Assembly: GCA_950097015.1 (NCBI GenBank)
Contig: CATNEN010000003.1
Span: 3,761,501 to 3,825,500 of the forward strand
From: Macrostomum hystrix
Lineage: Eukaryota; Platyhelminthes; Macrostomidae
Reading direction: 5' to 3'
Length of the DNA: 64,000 nucleotides
The position numbers and the translations under genes are program-made. Numbering within the stretch: the first letter of the stretch is position 1; each line of letters begins with the position of its first letter. Positions 11,362 through 21,485 of the stretch are shown in pieces. Below the pieces are notes generated by a model, which was not told where the DNA came from, searched no databases, and saw only the letters and a list, made by a program, of their open reading frames with translations.

Positions 11362-12371
11362 ATGCTCAGTTTGCACTCGCTAGTATTGTTCGCAGGTCTG
11401 TGTGGGCTCATTGGAGTCCAATGCTACAGCCGCTATACATACAAATATCTGGGCTGTTTTGTTGACAACGCTGGCAGCGTCAGGGACATCGACGGACTGA
11501 TGGGTCTCAGCAAACTTGGCAACTTTCCAGTGAGTTCTGCATTGGCATTGTCATCCATTGTCTCCATGCAATATTCTAAATTCCATCTATGACTTAGAAC
11601 TTCTCGATTGCAAAATTTTTTTTATTCTCAGGTGGAAAATGTTGGCGCCGTACTGGACCTCAGCCTCATGACGCCCAACTACTGCTCAGCCATCTGCTCA
11701 ATGGGAGGTTTCAGCTACTTCGGTGTACAGGCTCAAGCCTACTGTTTCTGCAGCTGGGAGTACGGCAAGCAGGGTCAAGCCAATAATGCTGATTGCTCGG
11801 ATAATTGCAGGGGAAATAGCTCGATTAAATGTGGCGGCCAGAATCGGAACTCTGTCTTCGCGATGATCTACAATACAGGTGATGAATGAATGCGGATGCT
11901 GGTATTGTGGGCTTACTGTTCTATTGAGATCAATAGTCAAGGCCTCTCGTATCTCGTATCAATCTTATTTAAATACGTGGAAAGCGTTACATATGAACCA
12001 AAGAATTAACAACTTGCTTGTGAAAAAAATAAAAAAACGTGCAACAATGTCTAAAATATTGTCTAAACTAAATAAACTAAATCTAAACTAAAATATGGTT
12101 TAAAATCTAACAATTCTTAGAAAACAGTTGTTCTTCGTTTCGTCTGGAGACCGGTCGACCTCGGCTGCAGGTGAGCAGCTCCTACAGCCTCCAGACCTAC
12201 TGGACGACGGCAGCCAACGACGCTCCGGACTGCGTGTCGAAGTGCGGCATCGCCAGTCGCTGCCAGGCGGTGCTGTTCCAGCGAGATGCCCGACTGTGCC
12301 ACCGGCTGAGGTTTTCGCTGATGCCCGACCAGCTGATGAACATCAGCGGCGACTTCTACGTTCGAGTTTGA
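11362..12371 (+). CDS. Secreted WSC + PAN/Apple-like protein, copy 3
   Basis: Exons 11362-11529, 11632-11878 and 12121-12371, phases 0 and 1, giving 221 residues. The ATG at 11362 aligns with the starts of copies 1 and 2; an upstream in-frame TTG is ignored. This is the most compact copy, with a 102-bp intron 1 and a 242-bp intron 2, both free of repeats. The signal peptide, WSC cysteines and PAN-like exon are intact. Small changes include MGLSKL for IGVSKL in exon 1 and a QNRNS motif at the WSC end. It is the best candidate for the ancestral gene layout before introns were filled. Confidence 0.87.
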
Positions 12372-12374
12372 TGA

Positions 12375-13065
12375 ATGAAACATTTGTTTTGGATTTGAAC
12401 TACTTGAGGTAACTACAATAGTAGGTTTGATTAATTTTTTTGTTTGCAGGATGACGAAACGAATACCAGCCAAACGGAAACCAATGTTCCCGCCTAATGA
12501 ATCACCTTGATTCCATAATGCTTCTGTTTATCTTAGCAACAGACTATACCCATCTATTTTGTAAGAAAGTTATAGTATGCTTTCCTTCTCTATATAGTTT
12601 GCCCTAAAGAACTATAAGCAGGACTTTAGACTTCTTGTGATGAATTTTTACTTTATGACAGAACTTATGTCCCGACCAATGCTATTTGTCATGCATGTGT
12701 GAGCTGATATGGAGTTTCCATTGGCTCACGCATTTATTGCTCGGAGAATAAAACGTCCGTTGCATCTATCATTGCCCACTTTTGTATCAAATTATCTAAG
12801 TAGTTATCTCTAGCTCAGCTGAAACAATAGTTGCAGATGGCTGTACGGAAGCGAAAGATAAAATCGGTATTTTATTAGCTTAATTATTAAACTCTGAGCT
12901 GAGGACAATGTCCTGGCTTGGTCAACGCGGGCAATGGCTTCTAAATGATGGTAAAGCCAGCATTCTATTAGCGAGTAAAAATGTAATTAATGTGACGATG
13001 CCAAACAGTGCCTGCCTGAAAACAATAAAAAAAGTCAACCACCCACATCAAGGAAAAATTATCAG
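12375..13065. other. Spacer after WSC copy 3
   Basis: No gene seen. A TATAGTTTGCCCTAAAG block near 12593-12609 matches the 3' flanks of copies 1 and 2. Confidence 0.5.
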
Positions 13066-13067
13066 CT

Positions 13068-13950
13068 AGCCTCAGAACACATTCATCAGCTCAGAACACA
13101 TTCATCAGCTCAGAACACATTCATCAGCTCAGAACACATTCATCAGCTCAGAACACATTCATCAGCTCAGAACACATTCATCAGCTCAGAACACATTCAT
13201 CAGCTCAGAACACATTCATCAGCTCAGAACACATTCATCAGCTCAGAACACATTCATCAGCTCAGAACATATTCATCAGCTCAGAACACATTCATCAGCT
13301 CAGAACACATTCATCAGCTAGCCTCAGAACACATTCATCAGCTCAGAACACATTCATCAGCTCAGAACACATTCATCAGCTCAGAACACATTCATCAGCT
13401 AGCCTCAGAACACATTCATCAGCTAGCCTCAGAACACATTCATCAGCTCAGAACACATTCATCAGCTCAGAACACATTCATCAGCTCAGAACACATTCAT
13501 CAGCTCAGAACACATTCATCAGCTCAGAACACATTCATCAGCTAGCCTCAGAACACATTCATCAGCTAGCCTCAGAACACATTCATCAGCTAGCCTCAGA
13601 ACACATTCATCAGGGAGCCTCAGAACACATTCATCAGCTAGCCTCAGAACACATTCATCAGCTAGCCTCAGAACACATTCATCAGCTAGCCTCAGAACAC
13701 ATTCATCAGCTAGCCTCAGAACACATTCATCAGCGAGCCTCAGAACACATTCATCAGCGAGCCTCAGAACACATTCATCAGCTAGCCTCAGAACACATTC
13801 ATCAGCGAGCCTCAGAACACATTCATCAGCTAGCCTCAGAACACATTCATCAGCGAGCCTCAGAACACATTCATCAGCGAGCCTCAGAACACATTCATCA
13901 GCGAGCCTCAGAACACATTCATCAGCTAGCCTCAAAACACACTTATCGGC
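13068..13950. repeat. Composite 19/24-bp minisatellite
   Basis: Tandem CTCAGAACACATTCATCAG units, either 19 bp or 24 bp when GCTAGC or GCGAGC precedes CTCAG. The left part is mostly 19-bp units and the right part almost all 24-bp units. On the - strand the 24-bp part reads as a spurious LADECVLR repeat. Confidence 0.95.
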
Positions 13951-14205
13951 TAGTAGAAGGAAGGCAATTTTCTTCGGCATGTACTTCATACTATAAGTAG
14001 TGTAGTTGTGATATAACTATTATACTCACTGATAGATAGAAAATACACACTGAAGATACGTCGAAGATACTTGTTTGTGTTTGCTCCTATTGGTTAATAG
14101 CTTCTCAGCATCGAAGCCTAAATAAATGAATTATTTATTGTGCCTTTTCTGCTCAACAACGTACCTCTTTAATTAGTGATTAACGAGACAACTGTAAACT
14201 TCAAC

Positions 14206-17200
14206 ATGCTATCGGTGATTATATTTGCTGGCCTATTCGTTAGTGCAAGCTGCTACACCCGATTTTCCTACGTCTATCTGGGCTGTTTCGCTGACAACAC
14301 AAACCAAGTTAGGGACATATTCGGACTATTTGGCGTCGAGAAACTTGGCGACATTGTGGCGAGTATTTTATGAGATGGCTGTTCGACTTGCAGTACTTGA
14401 ATCAGAGCTGTTTTCTGTGTTGCCTAGACAACTTACACCGGAAAGCAGTGAAGCAAACAGGGAAATCATAAAATTGGAGAATCCCTTGTCCTATCATATA
14501 CAATCGGAGGGATATCATAAAATTGGGGAATCCCTTGTCCTAGTATATACTCGTACAATCAGAGGGATGTCCTAAAATTGGGGAATCCCCTGTCCTACTA
14601 TTTACAATCGGAGGGATATCCTAAAACTGAGGAATCCCTTGTCCTGGTAAATACAATCGGAGGGATATCCTAAATTTGGGGAATCCCCTGTCCTACTATT
14701 TACAATCGGAGGGATATCCTAAAATTGGGGAATCCCTTGTCCTAGTATATACAATCGGAGGGATGTCTAAAATTGGGGAATCCCTTGTCCTAGTATACAC
14801 TCGTACAATCAGAGGGATGTCCTAAAATTGGGGAATCCCTTGTCCTGGTAAATACAATCAGAGGGATATTTCCTAAAATTGGGGAATCCCCTGTCCTACT
14901 ATATACAATCGGAGGGATATCCTAAAATTAGGGAATCCCCTGTCCTACTATATACAATCGGAGGGATATCCTAAAATTGGGGAATCCCTTGTCCTATCAT
15001 ATACAATCGGAGGGATATCATAAAATTGGGGAATCCCTTGTCCTATCATATACAATCGGAGGGATATCATAAAATTGGGGAATCCCTTGTCCTAGTATAT
15101 ACTCGTACAATCAGAGGGATGTCCTAAAATTGGGGAATCCCCTGTCCTAGTATATACAATCGGAGGGATGTCCTAAAATTGGGGAATCCCTTGTCCTTAG
15201 TATATACAATCGGAGGGATGTCTAAAATTGGGGAATCCCTTGTCCTAGTATATACTCGTACAATCAGAGGGATGTCCTAAAATTGGGGAATCCCTTGTCC
15301 TGGTAAATACAATCAGAGGGATATTTCCTAAAATTGGGGAATCCCCTGTCCTACTATATACAATCGGAGGGATATCCTAAAATTGGGGAATCCCCTGTCC
15401 TACTATATACAATCGGAGGGATATCCTAAAATTGGGGAATCCCTTGTACTATCATATACAATCGGAGGGATATCCTAAAATTGGGGAATCCCTTGTCCTA
15501 TCATATACAATCGGAGGGAAATCATAAAATTGGGGAATCCCTTGTCCTATCATATACAATCGGAGGGATATCATAAAATTGGGGAATCCCTTGTCCTAGT
15601 ATATACTCGTACAATCAGAGGGATGTCCTAAAATTGGGGAATCCCCTGTCCTAGTATATACAATCGGAGGGATGTCCTAAAATTGGGGAATCCCTTGTTC
15701 TAGTATATACAATCAGAGGGAGGGATATCCTAAAAGTTAGGGAATCCCAGAGGGATTATCCTACAGTTTGGGGAATCTCTCCCCAGCACTAAGGATTGGA
15801 AGGATATCCTACAGTAACAAAGGGACAATGTGCTAAAATTTCAAACGTCAACAATTACCAGGTTATTAACGGTGTGGTGCACAACACAACCAGCATGACC
15901 CCAGTACTGTGCTCAACCGTCTGCTCATTTGGGGGTTTCGCTTACTTCGGCCTTCAGGCAACAGCCTACTGCTTCTGCGGTTGGAACTACGGCTCGCAGG
16001 GTCGGGCAGCTGAGACCAGTTGCTATGAGAGGTGCACAGGAAATATTTATGAAATATGCGGCGGCCAAAATAGGAACTCGGTCTACGCGCTGTCCTACAA
16101 TACCGGTGCGTTTAATACCGGAGTGTAATTAGCAATTGGGTCGATTAAAATAATCCTTCCAATATAATTATCAGCTACTAAAAGCCGGGGCACTACAGAT
16201 ATAAAAGCACATCCTGTCACTAAGCGATTCCTTCAGACACCAGCCCCACCAAACCAGTTTTTGATGACACACTGTGTATTGTGAACCTTCTTAATAGCTG
16301 AAGCAGAATTGTCAATTTCTGTTTGAGAAGCTGTATTTGTGGGTGGGTGGAGACTGTATAGTAGACCAGCTATTGATTCAGTGAAGTGAAGCCAAGCCAA
16401 AAATGTCGTTTTGGTTGGTGCTTGCTCTGCAGCAGATGGTAACAAAGCTGTTAGAACAAAATCAATATTGCAATATTGCTTACACTCGCATCACTTGCGA
16501 GGCATTACACCAGACCACTTTTTAGAGAAGCTAAAATGCGAATAAGGATTGTATAATAATAAAATAAAACTATTTTTATGCATTTTCAAGTCTCCATCTC
16601 TCAAATTATCATCATAGTGCTTTTGATAATTTGCTAATGACGTGTCCATCATTGATGTTAACAATAATGATAAAATTGCAGGATGCAGGATGCAGGATAA
16701 TGCAGGATGACTGCAGACAATGGCACATTATTTAGTGACACTAGACTTGTAGCCGGCGAGGAGGCAATTCTGTCAGGATGACACAGGGGAGAGATGAGAC
16801 AGGGGAGAGATGAGACAGAGGAGAGATGAGACAGGGGAGAGATGAGACAGGGGAGAGATGAGACAGGGGAGAGATGAGACAGGGGAGAGATGAGACAGAG
16901 GAGAGATGAGACAGGGGAGAGATGAGACAGGGGAGAGATGAGACACGGGAGAGATGAGACACGGGAGAGATGAGACAGGGGAGAGATGAGACACGGGAGA
17001 GATGAGACAGGGGAGAGATGAGACACGGGAGAGATGAGACACGGGAGAGATGAGACAGGGGAGAGATGAGACAGGGGAGGGATGAGACACGGGAGAGATG
17101 AGACACGGGAGAGATGAGACACGGGAGAGATGAGACAGGGGAGAGATGAGACACGGGAGAGATGAGACAGGGGAGAGATGAGACAGGGGAGAGATGAGAC

Positions 17201-18004
17201 AGGGGAGAGATGAGACAGGGGAGAGATGAGACAGGGGAGAGATGAGACAGGGGAGAGATGAGACACGGGAGAGATGAGACAGGGGAGAGATGAGACAGGG
17301 GAGGGATGAGACACGGGAGAGATGAGACACGGGAGAGATGAGACACGGGAGAGATGAGACAGGGGAGAGATGAGACACGGGAGAGATGAGACAGGGGAGA
17401 GATGAGACAGGGGAGAGATGAGACACGGGAGAGATGAGACAGGGGAGAGATGAGACAGGGGAGAGATGAGACAGAGGAGAGATGAGACAGGGGAGAGATG
17501 AGACAGGGGAGAGATGAGACAGGGGAGAGATGAGACAGGGGAGAGATGAGACAGGGGAGAGATGAGACAGGGGAGAGATGAGACAGGGGAGAGATGAGAC
17601 AGGGGAGAGATGAGACAGGGGAGGTGAGACACGGTAGAGTCGCTGTTGAAACGGGGTTGCGAATTTAGGGGGCCACAAGTGGGACGCGGGTCGGGGGGTT
17701 GCCAACTGCTGACTTAGGCGATGATATCGACTTCGTGATGCCTGACTTTCCAGAAAGCAGTTGTCCTTTGTTTCGTCTGGAGACCGGTCGACCTCGGCTG
17801 CAGGTGAGCAGCTCCTACAGCCTCCAGACCTACTGGACGACGGCAGCCAACGACGCTCCGGACTGCGTGTCGAAGTGCGGCATCGCCAGTCGCTGCCAGG
17901 CGGTGCTGTTCCAGCGAGATGCCCGACTGTGCCACCGGCTGAGGTTCTCGCTGATGCCCGACCAGCTGATGAACATCAGCGGCGACTTCTACGTTCGAGT
18001 TTGA
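14206..18004 (+). CDS. Divergent secreted WSC + PAN/Apple-like protein, copy 4
   Basis: Exons 14206-14358 (or -14355), 15862-16105 and 17754-18004, about 215 residues. The signal peptide differs from the other copies (MLSVIIFAGLF start). The WSC half-domains keep all cysteines (YLGCFADN, VLCSTVC, AYCFCGW, EICGG) but share only about half of their residues with copies 1-3. The PAN-like exon is nearly identical to the other copies. At the homologous splice position exon 1 shows GTG/GCGAGT, a GC donor; a weaker GT lies 3 bp upstream (ATT/GTGGCG). Intron 1 is filled by a 49-bp minisatellite and intron 2 by a 16-bp one. A poly(A) signal lies at 18053-18058. It could be a working gene with a GC-AG intron or one losing splicing. 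Confidence 0.72.
14465..15785. repeat. 49-bp minisatellite with GGGGAATCCC cores
   Basis: About 26 units of roughly 49 bp, some longer by an ACTCGT-type insertion, each with GGAGGGATATCC and GGGGAATCCC. It fills intron 1 of WSC copy 4. Related units occur at 18340-18965 and 20070-20443. Confidence 0.93.
16140..16675. other. Intron 2 of copy 4, left part, no feature
   Basis: No gene or repeat recognised between exon 2 and the SINE fragment. Confidence 0.5.
16690..16777 (-). mobile_element. SINE family A fragment
   Basis: Only the 3' portion is present (AATGGCACATTATTTAGTGA to GGAGGCAATTCTG). It is cut off exactly where the adjacent 16-bp array begins. Confidence 0.7.
16780..17625. repeat. 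16-bp minisatellite (GAGACAGGGGAGAGAT)
   Basis: About 52 units, reverse complement of the CTCATCTCTCCCGTGT family found in the hAT-like element at 3373. Variants GACACGGG and GACAGAGG are interspersed. It lies in intron 2 of WSC copy 4. hAT ends are not evident here. Confidence 0.95.
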
Positions 18005-18329
18005 TGAACTGACTGGCTGAAACAGGATTCACAATTTTTTCCATCGTGACTAAATAAATATTCAATTATATCAGTCTGTTCAGGTGTGCTTGTTTTTACG
18101 CTCGCATTGGCCACAGGTTTGGACTCCTAAACGAGAGGTCAGGAGTTCTTGTCGGAGTGCAAAATAAATAAGTTTCTGCCATTGAGCAAGACACTAAATT
18201 TCTCTTTGCTTGAGTTCAATCTTTAAAAAAATATAAAAAGTGGTTGTGAAAAGATGGTAACAAGCATTTGCTTGGGTTGAAATCTACGAGTAAATGAATT
18301 TCTAGAAATACAGGGACTCTGTTACAAAA

Positions 18330-18965
18330 CGAATTAAATGACAAGGAATTCCTTAGCTGAGGGAGTTCCCTATAATTACCGAATCCAGTTGAAATGGAAT
18401 TCCCTCAGCTAGGGAGTCCCCATAATTAGTAAATCCAATTCAAATGGAATTCTCTAAGCCAGGGAATCCCATAACTAATAAATCATATTCAAATGGAATT
18501 CCCTAAGCCAGGGAATCCCATAACTAATAAATCCAATTCAAATGGAATTCCCTAAGCCAGGGAATCCCATAACTAATAAATCCAATTCAAATGGAATTCC
18601 CTAAGCCAGGGAATCCCATAACTAATAAATACAATTCAAATGGAATTCCCGAAGCCAGGGAATCCCATAATTAGGTTATCCAGTTCAAATGGAATTCCCT
18701 CAACTAGGGAATCCCCATAATTAGGTTATCCAATTCAAATGGAATTCCCTCAGCTAGGGAGCCCCCATAATTAGTAAATCCAATTCATATGGAATTCCCT
18801 CAGCCAGGGAATCCCCATAATTAACCATAACTAGTGAATCCAATTCAAATGGAATTCCCTCAGCCAGGGAATCTTCACAGTTAGCGAATCCCGAAAAGTC
18901 ATTCAGTTAGGGAATCCCCATTAAGCGAAGCAAATTCAAATGGATTTCATTAAGCTAGGGAATTA
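18330..18965. repeat. 49-bp minisatellite with GGAATTCCC/GGGAATCCC cores
   Basis: About 12 units with AATGGAATTCCCTAAGCCAG and GGGAATCCCA. Downstream of WSC copy 4. The paired GGAATTCC and GGGAATCCC cores make each unit partly palindromic. Confidence 0.92.
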
Positions 18966-19261
18966 CCAGTAATTTGAGAAACCGTAAATAAGTGAGTAAA
19001 TTAGTTTCAAGAGTTGTAAAACAGAGCACAATTCTCTGCAGTTTCTACTAAGCAGTAGTTGCTTCGCTGCAAATGACTATATCCCGATGTAAATCTATGG
19101 AATAGAAATTCCATAGTCTGGTTCCTAGGATTTTGTTAAAATATTGGGCCCATGGCAACGCAATTTTACAATAAACGAACAGAAGCAAGCTCAATCTAGA
19201 AATTGTCAGAGAGAGACCATTCTCAAGGTTACCTATTGAGTTCTGAAATATTTTTGTTACA

Positions 19262-19419
19262 ATGCACTGGCTATGGACAGTAGCGGTGCAACTGACTGCA
19301 ATTCAACAAGTTCTTGGACATCGCCAGTACGCTTATAACTTTGTTGCTGCTACATTGACGATGTGGACAAACGGGACGTCAACGGACTGGTTGGTGTCTC
19401 GAGAATGGCCGACTATCTT
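19262..19419 (+). pseudogene. WSC copy 5, exon 1 relic
   Basis: Starts with a plausible signal peptide (MHWLWTVAVQL), then a frameshift after RQYAYN. The alternative frame continues with a WSC-like CYIDDVDKRDVNGLVGVSRM. The homologous donor position reads CTT/GTGGGA. No WSC exon 2 is found downstream; a 16-bp minisatellite occupies its place. Together with 20444-20536 this is a dead or dying fifth gene copy. Confidence 0.7.
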
Positions 19420-19464
19420 GTGGGAATCTGTGGGTCCTTTTGGCATCCATACTAAACTGGAAGA

Positions 19465-20020
19465 GTGACAGGATGAGAGTGACATAGTGAGAAAGTGACA
19501 TAGTGAGAGAGTGACATGGTGAGAGAGTGACAGGGTGAGAGTGACAGGGTGAGAGAGTGACATGGTGAGAGAGTAACATGGTGAGAGAGTGACATGGTGA
19601 GAGAGTGACAGGGTGAGAGAGTGACAGGGTGAGAGAGTGACAGGGTGAGAGAGTGACAGGGTGAGAGAGTGACAGGGTGAGAGAGTGACATGGTGAGAGA
19701 GTGACAGGGTGAGAGAGTGACAGGGTGAGAGAGTGACAGGGTGAGAGAGTGACAGGGTGAGAGAGTGACATGGTGAGAGAGTAACATGGTGAGAGAGTGA
19801 CAGGGTGAGAGAGTGACAGGGTGAGAGAGTGACAGGGTGAGAGAGTGACAGGGTGCGAGAGTGACAGGGTGAGAGAGTGACATGGTGAGAGAGTGACAGG
19901 GTGAGAGAGTGACAGGGTGAGAGAGTGACAGGGTGAGAGAGTGACAGGGTGAGAGAGTGACAGGGTGAGAGAGTGACAGGGTGAGAGAGTGACAGGGTGA
20001 GAGAGTGATATGGTGAGAGT
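19465..20020. repeat. 16-bp minisatellite (GTGAGAGAGTGACAGG)
   Basis: About 34 units with CAGG/CATGG variants. It starts 45 bp after the relic exon 1 of WSC copy 5 and occupies the place where exon 2 would be. Confidence 0.95.
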
Positions 20021-20069
20021 TATGGGAATCAATTGGAGGGATCAACGAAAATAAAGGGATCCCATTCCT

Positions 20070-20443
20070 AGTGAACCCCTTCAGAGGAACATCCTACTGT
20101 AGGGGAACGCCATTCCTAGTGAAGCCCTTCAGAGGAACATCCTACTGTAGGGGAACGCCATTCCTAGTGAAGCCCTTCAGAGGAACATCCTACTGTAGGG
20201 GAACGCCATTCCTAGTGAAGCCCTTCAGAGGAACATCCTACTGTAGGGGAACGCCATTCCTAGTGAAGCCCTTCAGAGGAACATCCTACTGTAGGGAAAC
20301 CCCATTCCTTGTGAAGCCCTTCAGAGGAACATACTACTGTAGGGGAACTCCATTCCTAGTGAACCCCTTCAGAGGAACATCCTACTGTAGGGGAACTCCA
20401 TTCCTAGTGAACCCCTTCAGAGGAACATCCTACTGTAGGGGAA
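20070..20443. repeat. 48-bp minisatellite, about 8 units
   Basis: Units contain CCCTTCAGAGGAACATCCTA and GGGGAACGCCATTCCTAG. The layout of GGA..ATCCTA..GGGGAA..CCTAGT matches the 49-bp unit in intron 1 of WSC copy 4, so the two arrays look homologous. The right edge cuts into the PAN-like exon. Confidence 0.93.
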
Positions 20444-20536
20444 CAGCGAGATGCCCGACTGTGCCACCGGCTGAGGTTCTCGCTGATGCCCGACCAGCTG
20501 ATGAACGTCAGCGGCGACTTCTATGTTCGAGTTTGA
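20444..20536 (+). pseudogene. WSC copy 5, truncated PAN-like exon 3
   Basis: The last 93 bp of the conserved third exon (QRDARLCHRLRFSLM to GDFYVRV, stop TGA). The first 60 percent of the exon is missing and the 48-bp minisatellite abuts it directly. The 3' flank (GATGAACTGACTGGCTGAAA) matches copy 4, so copy 5 arose with or from copy 4. Confidence 0.85.
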
Positions 20537-20599
20537 TGAACTGACTGGCTGAAACAGAATTCAGGTGTTTTTTTCCATCCTAAAACACATTGTAGTTTT

Positions 20600-21255
20600 T
20601 TGTTAGAGGTTTGAACCCCTAAGAGGTTTGAACCCCTAAACGTGAGGTCTGGAGTCTCAAGAGGCTGAGGTTATCGAATGTGCCTATACAGTTGGAGGAA
20701 ATGATTTGTGACTTCTGTGTTCCAAACTGAGTAGAAATCTAATGTGCATATTTGTTGATATCAATGTTAAGTTGTGAGATGTTAAAATACTGTAGTAATC
20801 TATTATTGACTCATTCACACAGACATTGTACGCAGGCACATAACTCGAGCCTTCCAGAAATATCGCACAAATACAGGAAGACAGGACTATGTCAGCTAAT
20901 ATATTGTTGATTATATTTTTTATTGCTCGCCACAGAGCGTGTTTAGTCTAAAATGATGCAGGTATTCGGGGTCTATGCTCACTGCAAATTAATTTTTCTG
21001 TATTCTATATCTATCTCCGCCATTACTTTAGCATTCATTCATAAAGTCAAAGTTTTGAAGGCCCTCATAAGTTTATTCTGCCTCTAATTATTTATTGTCG
21101 TTATTATTTTGTAATTTCTCTTCACTAAAATAGGAAAATATCTCTTTACCATTGAATGACAAATTAATTTCTTTAGTCAGGATGCAAAAAATTTCACCGA
21201 CTCTTTACTGTCCATACGCTCGTATGTGCTTTGGTCACCTGTTTATCAGGATGTA
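20600..21255. other. Spacer, SINE B-like remnant only
   Basis: Short tRNA-like GTTTGAACCCCTAAACGTGA sequence near 20620-20650; otherwise nothing recognised. Confidence 0.4.
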
Positions 21256-21261
21256 CATTTT

Positions 21262-21449
21262 TCAAGCAGTCTGATTATTTACGGTGTACATTTTATATGT
21301 CCACTGATCTGAAACATCTAGCTCGTTATAACAAGTGGCTATCCGCTTGGTAGCTTGCCCATAAGACACTCTGCCAAATGATAAACACTGCTGGTAGCAA
21401 GACTTTCCTGACATGAAAATTCTTTTTAGAATTTCGCTAGGACCAAAAA
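21262..21449 (-). CDS. Possible terminal exon with a PAN/Apple-like cysteine motif
   Basis: On the - strand an acceptor-like TTTTCATGTCAG precedes a frame starting GKSCYQQCLSFGRVSYGQ, with three cysteines and a TGA stop at 21262. The C-x3-C spacing recalls PAN/Apple modules. No upstream exon was identified, and the frame lies just upstream of the FReD gene start on the other strand. It may be a relic or chance. Confidence 0.25.
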
Positions 21450-21485
21450 CTTCTAACAGTAGGTAACTCGATAGGTCCAGCAAGC

